In this document: positions 34,739 through 46,629 of the stretch, one piece after another | How positions within the stretch are numbered: position 1 is the stretch's first letter | How the letters are laid out: every line of letters starts with the position of its first letter | Source: Ciona savignyi | Lineage: Eukaryota > Chordata > Ascidiacea > Phlebobranchia > Cionidae | Length of the DNA: 64,000 nucleotides | NCBI GenBank assembly: GCA_000149265.1 | Contig: CH003333.1 | Location: 187,065 to 251,064 of the forward strand | Direction: 5' to 3' | Translations under genes and position numbers: made by a program | Notes under the pieces: model-generated | Database searches by the model: none | Told to the model about the DNA's origin: nothing | What the model saw: the letters and a program-made list of their open reading frames with translations, nothing else

Positions 34739-37700
34739 ATGGGTTGCCAAATAGGGATTTTCTTGTCTGTTGTGCTGCTGGTTACTATCTGTGACGGATT
34801 TCCATCCGATCCGCTGTCGCATACTATTGCTGCATACGTGCTTGGAGCAATTGGTGAGACGCCAGACTTTCCACCACCTGGTGCTGATAGTGGGGAATAT
34901 TTGACCAGAGAAACTGTTGCAAATCCAGTAGTTGAAACAACAAGTGGAATACTCACAGGAGCGAGTAATGATGTAGCACACGCATTTTATAGCGTCCCAT
35001 ATGCTGTTCCTCCTGTTGGGAATCTCAGGTGAGTTGATTCTTATCGGTGGACTTTTCATCTCTGGGTTGGAGAGCAATCGTGTGCTGCCGGATCTGAATC
35101 ACTCGCGAGGGCGGTCGTGCGCTTGAAGCTATCGTATGTGTTGAATATGATGGCTATAATGCTTTGTTACATCAGCAAAAATGGGATAGGATATCCTCGT
35201 AAAAGGGAAAACGTCGGTCTATGTTGACTTGCTTTTCTTTACTTCCCACCTTACTCAGCTGTAGTTCTGCGCTGTTGTAAACATCCTCAATAATCTATAA
35301 CAGACGACCGCATGGTCAACTCTGCCGACACATACGTAAATTATTTAAAAATCGTTCTTAGGGACGAGCCTATCATAGGTTCGAAACTTAATCTGATATA
35401 AAAATCACCAGCACAAAAGAGTAACCAGAGTGTGGTTATCGCCTCTGATTGTAGAACCACATTCACGTGAATATTTTGCCTGTTTGAAACCATCTAGTTA
35501 ACTTATCTACCTCTAACCTTTTACATGCAGACTGAAGCCGCCGTTACCTCTCAGCAACACGGGGAATCCCCTAAACGTATCCTTCCCTAACTACAGAGAG
35601 TGTCCACAATCCGGAGCTTTATGCGGCGATGGACCGTGCAATAAAAATGTAGGAACCCATAAAAATGGTACCGTAGTTCCAGTAATAAGTTATATATGAT
35701 AACCAGATACATGGAATAATTAAATATTCAATTTGCTACATCAATCCTCTTTAAACTTTTGAACAGAAAATAGAAGACTGCCTTGTGTTAAACGTCTACG
35801 TACCTGCAAGTGTCGATTTGGCGTCGTTGAGTCCCGCGGACGAGAAGTTGCCGGTGATGTTTTGGATCCACGGTGGGGCATTCTTTTTCGGGGCGGGAAC
35901 CAAGTCATATTATGACGGCAGTTGGTTATCCAACAAAACGAATTCAATAGTCGTCAACGTCAACTACCGATTAGGTAAGCATACAAATGTCATGTGATAT
36001 AACCGTATCTATAAACTACAGGTTTACTTTATGGAAAAATTTTAAACTTCTTATTTTAAAGTTTTAAGTTACATCTAGTTTTATTTAATTAAAAATACAG
36101 AGGGAATATTGTTAGTGGAACGCATGCTGAGGTTTTATAAATACCTATAGGTAGATTGCGATTTGTAATAAAAATCTAACTTTTACAAGAGTGAAATTCT
36201 AAAAATGCAACAAAACAACCTAGAGTATGTCCAACAAGCTGACTAGACTAGCATTCGTGCGTCACAGACGATGACAGTTTGCCCACTGCGATAACTTTAT
36301 AAGTTCAAGAGCGATCCAACAAGCCAAATAGACTCCCATTGTAATATAACTTCGATATATTTTAAGTCCGGTTTGGCACAACTTTCCCAGTAGAAGGGTG
36401 GCTCAATCTCTTTATCTTGTTTGTGTGGTTTTATTTAAGATCTTCGTGTTTTAATTAAAATTTAATGATCGTTGTTTTACTAGATGCACTCGGATTTTTA
36501 GTACTTGATGACGAGGAAGGGAAATTGGAGGGCAACCAGGGGTTCAAGGACCAGCAACTCGCGTTGAAGTGGCTTCAGGACAACATTGATAAGTTTGGTG
36601 GTGACAAGAACAAGGTACACCATATCACGTCCAAGTTAATTGTATTGATGCGCGCTGTCATGATAGGTGACCTTGTTTGGCAACAGTGCCGGGGCACAAT
36701 CTGTCATGATGCACTTGCTGTCGCCAGAGAGCGACCCGCTTTTTCACAGAGGAATCATGCAAAGTAACCCGGCTGTGTTTTACTACTACACACCTGCCGA
36801 GGCGAAAGTGGTCACCGACGATTTATTGGACGCGTTGAACTGCACCACGAACACATACGACTGTCTGATGTAAGTTTTTCGATTGCTTTAGGATATAAGA
36901 TATTCCTAATTTATCTTCGAGAATGTACAAAAACGCAGGGGACTGTTATCACACGGACAATCGTTGGGTTACCTCCTGCCAACCGTCATGTTACCGGCGC
37001 TATTGCAGAGTGCTGTGTATGATTGAGAAGATTTTTGAGTTTTACTAGACACCATTTTAATCTACTGGGAGCTACAAAATATTTAATTTCACTTAAGAAT
37101 TGGAACATCAGACTCGAAACAATTATTTTCCGTTGAAGATGACGACAACGATAGCCTTGGTATATCCCTCATATAATTTAAGATGTTGTTTTACAAAAAT
37201 ATGTTTTAAAGCTACCCTGTCGTAGATAAAAGCAGAACCGTAACTGCAATGGCCCATGCACAAACGAATGTATTCGATGAAATGTCCAACATATATCAAT
37301 AAGTCAGGTTTTCTACCAGTGTCTTTAGTGTGATATCGCCCTGCGCTTTTGATTTTTTGTATATAGGTCGATATATATATCGATCGCGCTAACCATTCAG
37401 CCACACGACCTTACATGGGGTAGAATGTTATTATTAATATGTATTAACGTGAATTAGACCTCTATGAGTCGCCATTGCTTCCAGGGACACCAGTGCCCAG
37501 GTGATGGTGAACGCGCGGGCAAGGGTGATGGTCAAAGCTGTCGCACGTGGAAATATATTTGATACTATTGAGCCATACAGACCAGTTATTGACGGGGTAG
37601 AATTCACTGAGCAGCCGTTAAACTCGTTTCAACAAGGCACTTGGCAGAACGGGAAGGGTTTGATCGTCGGTACCAACTCAGAGGAGCTAGAAGATATTAA

Positions 37701-40700
37701 CGTCATATTCTCAAATCGGACGATTGGAAAAACTCTTTTTAAGGTGAAGTGTATTTTTATACATATCCTAAAGTTTTAAATACGAAACGACGGTACCAAT
37801 ATGTAGAATATCTTTAATGCTGGAATTGGTTATGGCTTTCGCCTAATGTCCAATGTGTATTTTTAAGGTATGTATCAAAAATATCATAAACCAAATATCC
37901 ATTATCAACGTGAATGGAAAAAAGGTAGTAAAGCCGAACACGTCGCTCAAATACCACTCAATACTTTCAGACGATCAACAATTTCATACTGGGAGATTAC
38001 TATGGGCCATTGGTTTCAGATAAGTACATAGAACTGGCCGGAAAAAATCCAGGACCGGGATACGACTATACCGCAATTCTGGCACAAGAAGCAGGGGACA
38101 TGTTCTTCGTATGCCCGAGCAGAGCTTTGGCGAGGTAAGTTCATATAAGCTGAGTGAATGCAACAAACAATTCCCTCAAGTAAGCGCCATGGATCCTATC
38201 TGGTGTTACTCACTCAAGTGTACGTTTATCTGTTAAACGAAGCAAATCCCCTGAATGCAAACTTGATAGCATTATCAGACGATTCAAACATTTCCGACGT
38301 CATGTCACGCATCATCGGCGTTAAGCGCACTATTGTTTGAAGTGTTGTTTTAAAGTTTGCGGTTGCGATAGCGGCATGGTTGCCACGGGTGTATGCTTTT
38401 TACGCGGAGCAATAAATTATCCACGGTAACAGATTAGCTGACGGTCAGTTCGATGCTACCATTTTTTGTCTGACTGTCTAACGCCTTGAGCTAACCTATC
38501 TTGTTTTTTAACAGTTAAAGTCATAAAAAATATAATAATAACAAGCCTGCACAAAATCAAGTAATAAATTCAATCTTTTTATTTCCATCTGAGGAGAATA
38601 AAAGAAAAAAGAGTAAGAACGGAGTGTCTGGCGGTATTATAAATCCATATCATCGTTGGTCCATCTGAATTTACGACTTTAAAATCCAGAAATTAGCGAA
38701 GATTGTTTTTATTTAAAGCCAATCTCTTGTGAACTTTGTAAAGATACTTTATCGCGTTGGTATATATTGAAGACACCGGTCGTGTCCTTGGACAGGGTTC
38801 TAAACGGACAGCGTATGGACCTTGTGGAATGGTGGGTTCTACTAAAACTGAAAGAACGTCTTAAGCATACACAACACACTGCAATAGCTCTAATACACGA
38901 AGGTGGGCGCGAGGTGTTCTGACGATTGCCCATGTCTTTACGCAGTTTGCCTTTTTCCATAAACGCGGATACAAAATGAATATCGCATTCCTGTCCTAAA
39001 GGTAAGACTTACCAAGTGAACACAACCGATTTCACTCTACAAACTTTTGAATGCCTTAATATGGTATTTTGACCAGCAACTAAAAAGTATAGACTAAACT
39101 GACGACAAAACAGAGTTATAGTATGGATGTGTAACACATATCTAAGCTGTTTACCAAAATATGGCAGATATTTCTACAAAGATAAACAACACAAAACAGA
39201 AAATAACAACACTGATTATATTTACATGGAAATATTACTTGATCTATTATGTTATGAACATGCAAATAGGTCAAAAAACGTATATTGGAATCACTTGTAG
39301 TCTTATAAAGTTACCGCATTGGGATCACTACCACCGGCGAATTCTTAACCCTGCCGATACATGTACCGAACTTGCAAACAGTCTTAGCAACGAGCACATT
39401 ACGGGTTCGAAAGTAAGCGTGGTAAAATAAAAAAACGAGAGTTGAATCAGCAGCTTGTGGGATATAAATTATTTTCCTTTCAGATTAGCATCGAAAACCA
39501 GCAAGCAAGAAAAATCAGTTTATCTTTATTCGAACAATCATCCTGCTGGACTGGGGACATGTGATCAGAATATTCCTGACCATTGCGGTTCTGCTTACCA
39601 CGGATCCGAACCCGCATATGTATTCAATACTGTGTAGGCGCTACTGTGATTCCTGATTACTTCAATATAAAAATAATTTTCTTTTTCAGTACGAACGCTA
39701 CAGCTGACGACCAGATAATAACCAACATGTTTGGTGATTATTGGGGCACTTTTGCTAGCACGGGAGTCCCGACTTCAGACGTTTACACTTTATGGCCGGC
39801 ATATTCTCAAAATAAGGAGGTAAAGAGGATGTATTAACTCATTTATATCCTTCTGACTAAAACAGGTAATAAAGCCAAAGATTTTATAGCGTGGCTTTTA
39901 GCACTTTGCTCAGTACTTAATTTGACATTACAATATCCTTCAACAGTTTGTTGAACTTTAACTGAGTGTAATAGTTTATCACGTGATATATTTGTGACCA
40001 GACAACTAAAACCCGTTTAAGTAGCAAAAGAAAACTACCAAATCGGACAACTACCAGCCCTGACAACTAACACAAAGACAACCGGACAATCTTTTTTCGC
40101 CACAACTACCCTTATAACGACATGTGATTATATTGTGTTGTGCCATTAAAAAAACATCCTCGGATTAAATGTCTCTAAACGGACCCGAAGCAATTAATGG
40201 AATTGTTTTATTAAATGTAATCACTTTCTCGGTATACGCGTAGTCATGTTCCATGTACAACGCATGTTGGCTAAACCGTTTACTTCATTCTCATTGGGCT
40301 GACGTCAGGAACGTTTGAGTTTCCTGCGAACGTAGCAAATCTTAACCAAGCAAAAATAAACAATACTAAAATGCCAGAAATCTGTTAACTTGAATGGTAA
40401 TTCCTTTTTACAGGGTTTACACAATATGACATATCGATCTATAAGCACATTGCTAGTACTACATTTTTCGAAAGTGTTAATTGTTTGTGTGAATACGGTT
40501 GCTAGTTTTGAAAGTAGGAACATTCGGTCCCAATTTGCCCGTATATGAATCGGTCGTGCTCAATATTCGGTTACACAACTTTTCCGATACAATTTGGCTT
40601 TCGTATATTGAAACCTCTAAATCTGATGGCCGCTACCCCCATTTATTTATTTTTACCCCAAATCAACTATTCAATCGTATTTTATTGATTCCAGGGCAAC

Positions 40701-41003
40701 ACTAATGAATGGACCAACATTCGACTGAAAGCGCCAAACAGTGAAACCGAAAATCACTACAACGAAGAACTTTGCGATTTTTGGGATGGCATTGGTTATT
40801 ACGTGAATATTACGTCATCGACCGACGTCACTTCATCTGCTCCCGACGAAACTACAACCATCAGTGACGTAGTTACTGACGTAGGCGTCGAGAACACCAC
40901 CAGTGGTTGTAGCACTCCCGGGAAAGCATCCAGGATTCTTGAAATATTAATGACTTTCACATCATACTTATTCATTATTGTTTGTTATGAAAATGCTTTG
41001 TAA
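34739..41003 (+). CDS. Cholinesterase-like type-B carboxylesterase
   Basis: Ten exons close in phase: 34739-35028, 35531-35648, 35767-35974, 36484-36614, 36667-36869, 37485-37743, 37971-38134, 39484-39633, 39690-39819 and 40695-41003, giving 653 residues. The start has a signal peptide ([20 protein letters not shown]). Alpha/beta-hydrolase marks are [27 protein letters not shown], the nucleophile elbow GNSAG (Ser present; cholinesterases usually have GESAG), a Glu-containing GTNSEELED segment and the His motif [11 protein letters not shown], so the catalytic triad looks complete. The C-terminus is Ser/Thr-rich, then small residues and a hydrophobic end, compatible with a GPI-anchor signal. 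Substrate is not predictable: a cholinesterase, a carboxylesterase or an ascidian-specific paralogue are all possible. An LTR retrotransposon lies 100 bp past the stop. Confidence 0.9.
36950..37070 (-). repeat. SINE core fragment in an esterase intron
   Basis: Reverse-oriented core: complement of the bracket from CACACTGCAATAG-type sequence through GTAACCC and the GATTGTCCGTGTGATAAC end. Confidence 0.6.
37330..37415 (-). repeat. tRNA-like repeat in an esterase intron
   Basis: Reverse-oriented GTGTGGCTGAATGGTTAGCGCGATCG head with adjoining ATAT tract, the same family as 17815-18155. Confidence 0.6.
38735..38995 (+). repeat. SINE (5'-truncated) in esterase intron 7
   Basis: Holds GTGGAATGGTGGGTTCTACT, AAGCATACACAACACACTGC, AAGGTGGGCGCGAGGTGTTC and the tail with ACGCGGATACAAAATGAAT. 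Confidence 0.75.
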
Positions 41004-41102
41004 AACAAGATTTAGTTTGTTTGCTCGGTAATTTCGCCATTTTCCATCTCCACCTGCATACGTGATTGCTGTTGTGATTTATTAAGATTTCGACGTTGGT
41101 AA

Positions 41103-41591
41103 TGTAACGCGCACGGGGGCTCGTTTGTTTTGTTATGATTTTATACACTCTTATATGTCTTTTACACATTTTTATACACTTTTAACAACACCCTTTTATA
41201 CAATTTAAATACACTGTTTTACGTCTTTTGTTTGTCCCCTTTTATTTTACACGAGTTTACACCTTTTGCACCTTTTAATCATTTAATCATTTTTATCTTG
41301 CTGGACTAGTTTTACACGCACGTTTTTATCTCTCGGGGTATTCGAGTAATCAACGCTAGGTGCTGTGCTAATTAACGTGATGTCTTTGAATTTACGCTTC
41401 TAAAAATCAGTTCTCTCTTGGCTTTTAAACCGTGCAGACTTGTTTTTAATTGCTGATCTTTTTATTAGTCGCATTAGTGTTTTGTAAACTGTAGTATTTT
41501 TATAAAGCGAAAAACGTTGCAAGCCCTCGTAATTGGTCCAACGGTAGGCCGTTAAGACAGCGTCTTGAGAAACCATAGAAATTCTGTAACA
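41103..41591 (+). repeat. 5' LTR
   Basis: 489 bp, TGTAAC...GTAACA, identical in length and, by eye, in sequence to 46630-47118. Confidence 0.95.
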
Positions 41592-41594
41592 AAT

Positions 41595-41612
41595 TGGCGA
41601 TCCTGCCAGGAC
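41595..41612 (+). promoter_or_regulatory. Primer-binding site
   Basis: TGGCGATCCTGCCAGGAC follows the 5' LTR after 3 bp. The TGG start is complementary to a tRNA CCA end. The priming tRNA species was not identified. Confidence 0.75.
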
Positions 41613-41702
41613 GCTGTTACCGCAACATCTATACTAGGGCTTGCAGCAGAGAGAGAACTCCCCCGATTCTATGTAATTTGTCTGTTTTTATAGCGCTTTT
41701 AA

Positions 41703-43760
41703 ATGGCTTTTAATTTTTTAATGTCGCCGCCTGTTTATGCGCCTGGACAAAATATCGGCGATTTTATTGAAATATTTTCTTCGTACTGCGATGGCATAAA
41801 CGCCAACGAAGACGTCCGGCGCCATATGTTTCTAACGGCTATAGATGCAGATTTGAGATGGCAGATTCAGGAAAACGATAACTCTATTTTCGATTTATCG
41901 CTATCAACGATACTACAACGAGCAAAGAAATGCAAAAAAGACACTATGCATTTGGAAAAACACCGTAATAACCTGTTCGCCAGACGACAGGGTATGGATG
42001 AGAGAACAAAAGATTTTGTGTACGCGGTTAAAGCAATGGGTGATTTAGCGTACACCGAGCCTAATGACACTAAAGACGAGGTAATGTACCTCGTATTAGT
42101 CAATGGCCTCAAAGACAGGCAGCTAGCCCGAACCATACCCGCGAGTATAAATTACCGGCGAGAGTTTTGGGCCGCCTCTGAAGTGATACTCAGAGAAGGA
42201 GAACAAGCCCCACCCGCCCAAGTAATGCCGCTGGAAATGGCCAATGCGTCACATCGTGATGACGAACGGCTTGGAAAAATCATGGACAAATTGGAGAACA
42301 TGTGTATCGATATAGAGAACATGAAGAAACAGATGGTCCGACAGGAAAGGCCATCCGAATATCATACTCACCAGCATCAACGGTCAACACGGAACCGCCC
42401 GGAAGTTCGACTCCCTTTGCGACCAAGTGGAAGAAATCGTAAGTGTTTTGCTTGCGGCACCTTTGGCCATATACGTACCCAATGTAGGCGTACAAATATT
42501 ATTGATGATCAGGCCGAGGTAACTAATCCACCCGTTCCTCGCAGAAAGATATTAAATAGACGGGAACAGAAAATTGACATTCCTAAAACCTTACACAGTA
42601 GCCGAAGAGGACCTTCGACCGAACCGAGTCGATTTGCGACAATTATGGTGGGTGAAACAGTAATGTGTGCATTGGTGGATACTGGGGCTGATATCACGTT
42701 AATAAAAAAGAGTTGCTTTGACAAATGCATTAAAGGCACTGGAGAAATTAACATCCTACCGAGTAGTTATCGTATGGTTGGAGCCAACGGCAATTGTTTA
42801 AATGTGGCCGGTACGACCGAGTTGAAGATAACAGTAGGGTCCGTGTCTACAACGATGAACGTCTACATCGTAGAGGACGTAACCCACGATTTCATTTTAG
42901 GCCTCGACTTTTTGCAGAAACATAAATGCAAAATATGTTTTAGTTCAAACATGTTGGCTATTGGAGACTCTCGCGTACCAATGCTGTCAAAGATATTCGT
43001 ACCCCGAAGAACTGAGGTCTCTTTGATTAACGACTACAATGTTCCAGCAAACATGGAGGTATGTGTGACTGGGAAAATCTGGCATGAATATCAAAACGAA
43101 TCTATTCCTGATATGACGGTGTTTATAGAACGACTAGAAAGTTTCACAGAAAAGTACGGCTTACTGACTGCGAACTGCATCACCAATTGCGAGGGTAATC
43201 GTGTTGAGGTGAGAATTGCAAACCTTTCCAATGAGGCTATTCAGTTGTGCAGCGGCGTGCGCATTGCGTCGTTGACTCCTGTATCAGGACAAGGAAATGC
43301 AGAATGCAACATCCCCGAAACATGTGTTCTACTTGGCAATTCAAAAACCGCAGATAAATGCACATGCTGCAAGCGGTACGCCGACGTGACCTCACCAAAG
43401 GAAATTTTATCCGTGCAAAGCAAGGAAGGAAATTACCTGAGAGACACGGACGAACACTGGCAGACCATTACTGAAGGTATCAATATCAGCTCTGCATTAA
43501 CCCACGAACAGAAAATGCGCGCATTATCAATTATTAAACGTTATTCAGCTGCCTTCTCCACCAGCAGATACGACCTCGGTCGCACGGACATAGTTGAACA
43601 CCACATCGATACAGGAAATGTAAAGCCTGTACGACAAGCACCGAGGCGGATGGGTCACCACGCAAAGAAGAAGGTCGAGGATATCGTCCAAGAAATGCTG
43701 GATCAGAAGCTCATCCTGACCCTCCACGTCGCCATGGTCAAGTTCAATCGTCCTCGTTAA
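41703..43760 (+). CDS. Retrotransposon Gag-protease frame with start of RT
   Basis: A 685-residue frame. Residues 1 to about 235 are Gag-like, without named motifs but with the usual retrotransposon Gag helices. A CCHC zinc knuckle (C-x2-C-x4-H-x4-C) lies at about 248-261. The aspartic protease motif DTGAD begins at about residue 326. The end reads into the RT N-terminus and stops early because the pol frame continues one base out of register from about 43720. Gag and protease thus share one frame here, with the break downstream of protease, an unusual place for a programmed shift. Confidence 0.9.
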   Translation: MAFNFLMSPPVYAPGQNIGDFIEIFSSYCDGINANEDVRRHMFLTAIDADLRWQIQENDNSIFDLSLSTILQRAKKCKKDTMHLEKHRNNLFARRQGMDERTKDFVYAVKAMGDLAYTEPNDTKDEVMYLVLVNGLKDRQLARTIPASINYRREFWAASEVILREGEQAPPAQVMPLEMANASHRDDERLGKIMDKLENMCIDIENMKKQMVRQERPSEYHTHQHQRSTRNRPEVRLPLRPSGRNRKCFACGTFGHIRTQCRRTNIIDDQAEVTNPPVPRRKILNRREQKIDIPKTLHSSRRGPSTEPSRFATIMVGETVMCALVDTGADITLIKKSCFDKCIKGTGEINILPSSYRMVGANGNCLNVAGTTELKITVGSVSTTMNVYIVEDVTHDFILGLDFLQKHKCKICFSSNMLAIGDSRVPMLSKIFVPRRTEVSLINDYNVPANMEVCVTGKIWHEYQNESIPDMTVFIERLESFTEKYGLLTANCITNCEGNRVEVRIANLSNEAIQLCSGVRIASLTPVSGQGNAECNIPETCVLLGNSKTADKCTCCKRYADVTSPKEILSVQSKEGNYLRDTDEHWQTITEGINISSALTHEQKMRALSIIKRYSAAFSTSRYDLGRTDIVEHHIDTGNVKPVRQAPRRMGHHAKKKVEDIVQEMLDQKLILTLHVAMVKFNRPR

Positions 43761-46584
43761 AAAGAAATCCGGTGAGACTCGGTTCTGTGTCGATTATCGT
43801 CAGGTAAACGAGGTCACTAAAAGAGATAGTTATCCGATCCCCAGGATTGACGAAAGCTTGGACGAGATGACTGGTTCCGCCTACTTTTCAACGTTGGATT
43901 TAAAATCTGGGTATTGGCAAATACCGATGTCACCGGAGTCTCGCGAAAAAACTGCCTTCGCTAGTCACATGGGGCTATTTGAGTTTAACGTAATGCCTAT
44001 GGGGCTGTGCAATGCAGCAGGCAGTTTCCAACGATTGATGCGAATCGTTCTAAATGGAGTGGAATGGAGAGGTGTTTTGGCGTACCTTGACGACATAATC
44101 GTCTATGCTCGAACCTTCGAAGAGCACATAGATAGACTTTGCGACGTACTTTCACGGATTGTTGGCGCAGGACTAACACTAAAGCCAACAAAGTGTTCTC
44201 TGTTTCAACAACAAGTCAACTTTTTGGGGCACATTGTGTCCAGGGAAGGCATCTCATGCGATCCCAAGAAAGTTCAATCGGTAGCTGAGTGGCCCGTTCC
44301 ACAGTCAGTGAAGCAAGTGAGGCAGTTCGTTGGACTCACTTCTTATTACCGGAAATTCGTTAAAGATTATGCGGCCGTGGCTGCGCCTCTTCACAAGTTA
44401 ACCGAGAAAAACAAACGGTTCACATGGAACGACGAATGCCAGGCATCATTCACAACACTGAAACGACGATTGACCACATCACCAGTTTTGCAATACCCAG
44501 ATTTTAAGAAACCATTCATTTTAGATACTGATGCTTCAGACTGTGCGGTGGGTTGCGTCCTCGGACAGATTGTTGATGGAAGAGAACACGTCGTAGCATA
44601 TGGCAGTAGAACTCTTAGCAAAGCTGAAAGACACTACTCTACGACCCGAAAGGAGCTTTTGGCTGTTATACATGCAACGAAATTATTCCGTTGCTACTTG
44701 CTTGGTTCGAAATTTCTCCTGCGGACCGATCACGCGTCGCTTCGGTGGCTCTGGAAGTCGAGAGAAATGTACGGACAGTGTGCGAGATGGGTGGAATACC
44801 TCTCGGAATACAACTTTGAGCTGCTTCACCGACCAGGCAAAAATCACGCAAACGCGGATGCGCTGAGTCGAATTTACGAAGGGGAAGATCCGTTCCCATA
44901 CAAAGTGAATCGAGAAGAAGAGGGGCATGAGGAAATTGCTGCAATCAACAACTTGCACTTGCAACAAAGCATAGGACATACGGCGGAGGACATGCGCCAG
45001 GCGCAGCAAAACGATCTCGATATAGAACCAGTCTTTGAGTGGCTTCAACGCGGAGTAAGACCAGCTTACCGAAAAGTGAAATCATCTACGCCTCAAACCC
45101 GACATTACTGGAGTTTATTCCCCAAGCTACGGCTGCACCAAGAAATCATTTATATAAAAACAGATACACTAACTCAACCTGGAGTAGAAGTGGAACGAGT
45201 GCTGTGGTACCGGCAAGCTTTGGTACACGAAACTATAGCCTCACTACACGACCAACAACATGGTGGGGCTCATTTAGGTGTGCAGAAAACTACCTCTAAA
45301 GTGGCAGAACGATTTTATTGGCCCAATTGGAGAAAGTCCGTCGAAGACTTTTGCAGGAAATGTTATCAATGCATTCTTAACAAGAAACCAACGACCACTA
45401 TTCGTGCACCACTGAAACCATCCAACGAAATGAAACCAATGCAAAGAATCGAAATTGACGTTTTGGGACCTTTACCCCTAACACGAAATGGTCATCAATA
45501 CATATTGGTGGCCTGTGACATCTTTACCAAATACGTGAGAGCTTGGTCAATGCGAAACCAATCAGCAGCTGAAACTGCGAGTTTACTCTTTCACCGTTGG
45601 TTTACTGTGCATGGCGTGCCAGATGTAATACATTCGGACCGTGGTGGAAATTTCGAAAGCAAACTTTTCGAAGAATTGCTTCGGCTAATGGGGAGCAAGA
45701 AATCCCGCACAACAGCTTATCATCCAGCCGGGAACGGCGGAGTTGAACGGAACAACAGAACAATTATGTCGATGTTAAGGAACTACGTTCAACGTGACGA
45801 AAGAAGGTGGGATGAAGCCCTACCCGCGGTAATTGCATCTTACAATGCCAGTCGCCATGAAAGTACCGGTATCTCCCCACACTACCTTTTAACGGGTCGC
45901 CAGCTCCGACTACCAGCAGATTTATTGACCAAGGATCCAACAGTGAAAGAAAACACATCCCATTGGGTGCAGTTGGAAGGCTTGCGCAATCGACTCTTGT
46001 TGGCAGAAGAGGTTGTCAGAGAAACTCTCCATGAACAACGAGCTAGAATGGAGAAAACTTATAACACAAAACAATTTGGTCCACCAATTGAGGTCGGTGA
46101 TACCGTTGTATTAACAAATCCAGTAATTAAAGAGGGAAAGTGTAGAAAGTTTAACCTACCGTACAAGGGCCCCTACACCGTGGTGGAAAAACAGGGAGAC
46201 TTAAATTATATCATTCACGACAAGTCTGGTAACGCCCAACTGGTCCATTATAATCGTCTAAAACTTTGCAGGGATATCAACATAGGTTCCAACGAGAAAC
46301 AGAACAACACCCCATCAGAGGACGACCACATTACACCCGTGGTGACACAAAGATATTCACCAGTACGGATCGTACCAGCAAGCACAGCACCGATGATGAC
46401 GATGGAAGAACCGCCACAAGCAAACCCATTAGAAATAGATGGGGCGAATCTGTTAAACCCCGATGTGGCGGTAGGAAATACATACAGAGGACGTCTCAGA
46501 AGTACGACGAGACGCCCAACTTATTACCCCGATGAGGAAAGAACACTAAGCCCCGTTACCCCCCTCGAGAACACTCGAAACTGA
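43720..46584 (+). CDS. Retrotransposon Pol frame: RT, RNase H, integrase
   Basis: This frame opens after a TGA at 43717 and runs to 46584; its first ATG is at 43858. Counting from that ATG: RT catalytic YLDD at residue 76, RNase H (DTDASDCAVG and TDHASLRWLW), integrase zinc-binding HHCC (H-x..-H-x..-C-x2-C), the catalytic triad D534, D594, E630 (spacing D-x59-D-x35-E) and a GPY/F-type module (KGPYTVV) near the end. All catalytic residues are present. The N-terminal RT strand motif (VLVKKK, RFCVDYR) lies between 43745 and 43795 in this frame, ahead of the ATG, so the protein must be made by frameshift from the upstream frame or is broken. Confidence 0.9.
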   Translation, partial: PSTSPWSSSIVLVKKKSGETRFCVDYRQVNEVTKRDSYPIPRIDESLDEMTGSAYFSTLDLKSGYWQIPMSPESREKTAFASHMGLFEFNVMPMGLCNAAGSFQRLMRIVLNGVEWRGVLAYLDDIIVYARTFEEHIDRLCDVLSRIVGAGLTLKPTKCSLFQQQVNFLGHIVSREGISCDPKKVQSVAEWPVPQSVKQVRQFVGLTSYYRKFVKDYAAVAAPLHKLTEKNKRFTWNDECQASFTTLKRRLTTSPVLQYPDFKKPFILDTDASDCAVGCVLGQIVDGREHVVAYGSRTLSKAERHYSTTRKELLAVIHATKLFRCYLLGSKFLLRTDHASLRWLWKSREMYGQCARWVEYLSEYNFELLHRPGKNHANADALSRIYEGEDPFPYKVNREEEGHEEIAAINNLHLQQSIGHTAEDMRQAQQNDLDIEPVFEWLQRGVRPAYRKVKSSTPQTRHYWSLFPKLRLHQEIIYIKTDTLTQPGVEVERVLWYRQALVHETIASLHDQQHGGAHLGVQKTTSKVAERFYWPNWRKSVEDFCRKCYQCILNKKPTTTIRAPLKPSNEMKPMQRIEIDVLGPLPLTRNGHQYILVACDIFTKYVRAWSMRNQSAAETASLLFHRWFTVHGVPDVIHSDRGGNFESKLFEELLRLMGSKKSRTTAYHPAGNGGVERNNRTIMSMLRNYVQRDERRWDEALPAVIASYNASRHESTGISPHYLLTGRQLRLPADLLTKDPTVKENTSHWVQLEGLRNRLLLAEEVVRETLHEQRARMEKTYNTKQFGPPIEVGDTVVLTNPVIKEGKCRKFNLPYKGPYTVVEKQGDLNYIIHDKSGNAQLVHYNRLKLCRDINIGSNEKQNNTPSEDDHITPVVTQRYSPVRIVPASTAPMMTMEEPPQANPLEIDGANLLNPDVAVGNTYRGRLRSTTRRPTYYPDEERTLSPVTPLENTRN

Positions 46585-46618
46585 CACGCGGAATACCCAC
46601 AGGAGTGGGTCAGAATTT

Positions 46619-46629
46619 GGTCGGGGGAG
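46619..46629 (+). promoter_or_regulatory. Polypurine tract
   Basis: GGTCGGGGGAG directly before the 3' LTR, the plus-strand primer site. Confidence 0.8.

Noticed and set aside
44391..45048. Minus-strand frames opposite the retrotransposon pol
   Set aside because: Antisense shadows of the RT and RNase H coding sequence.
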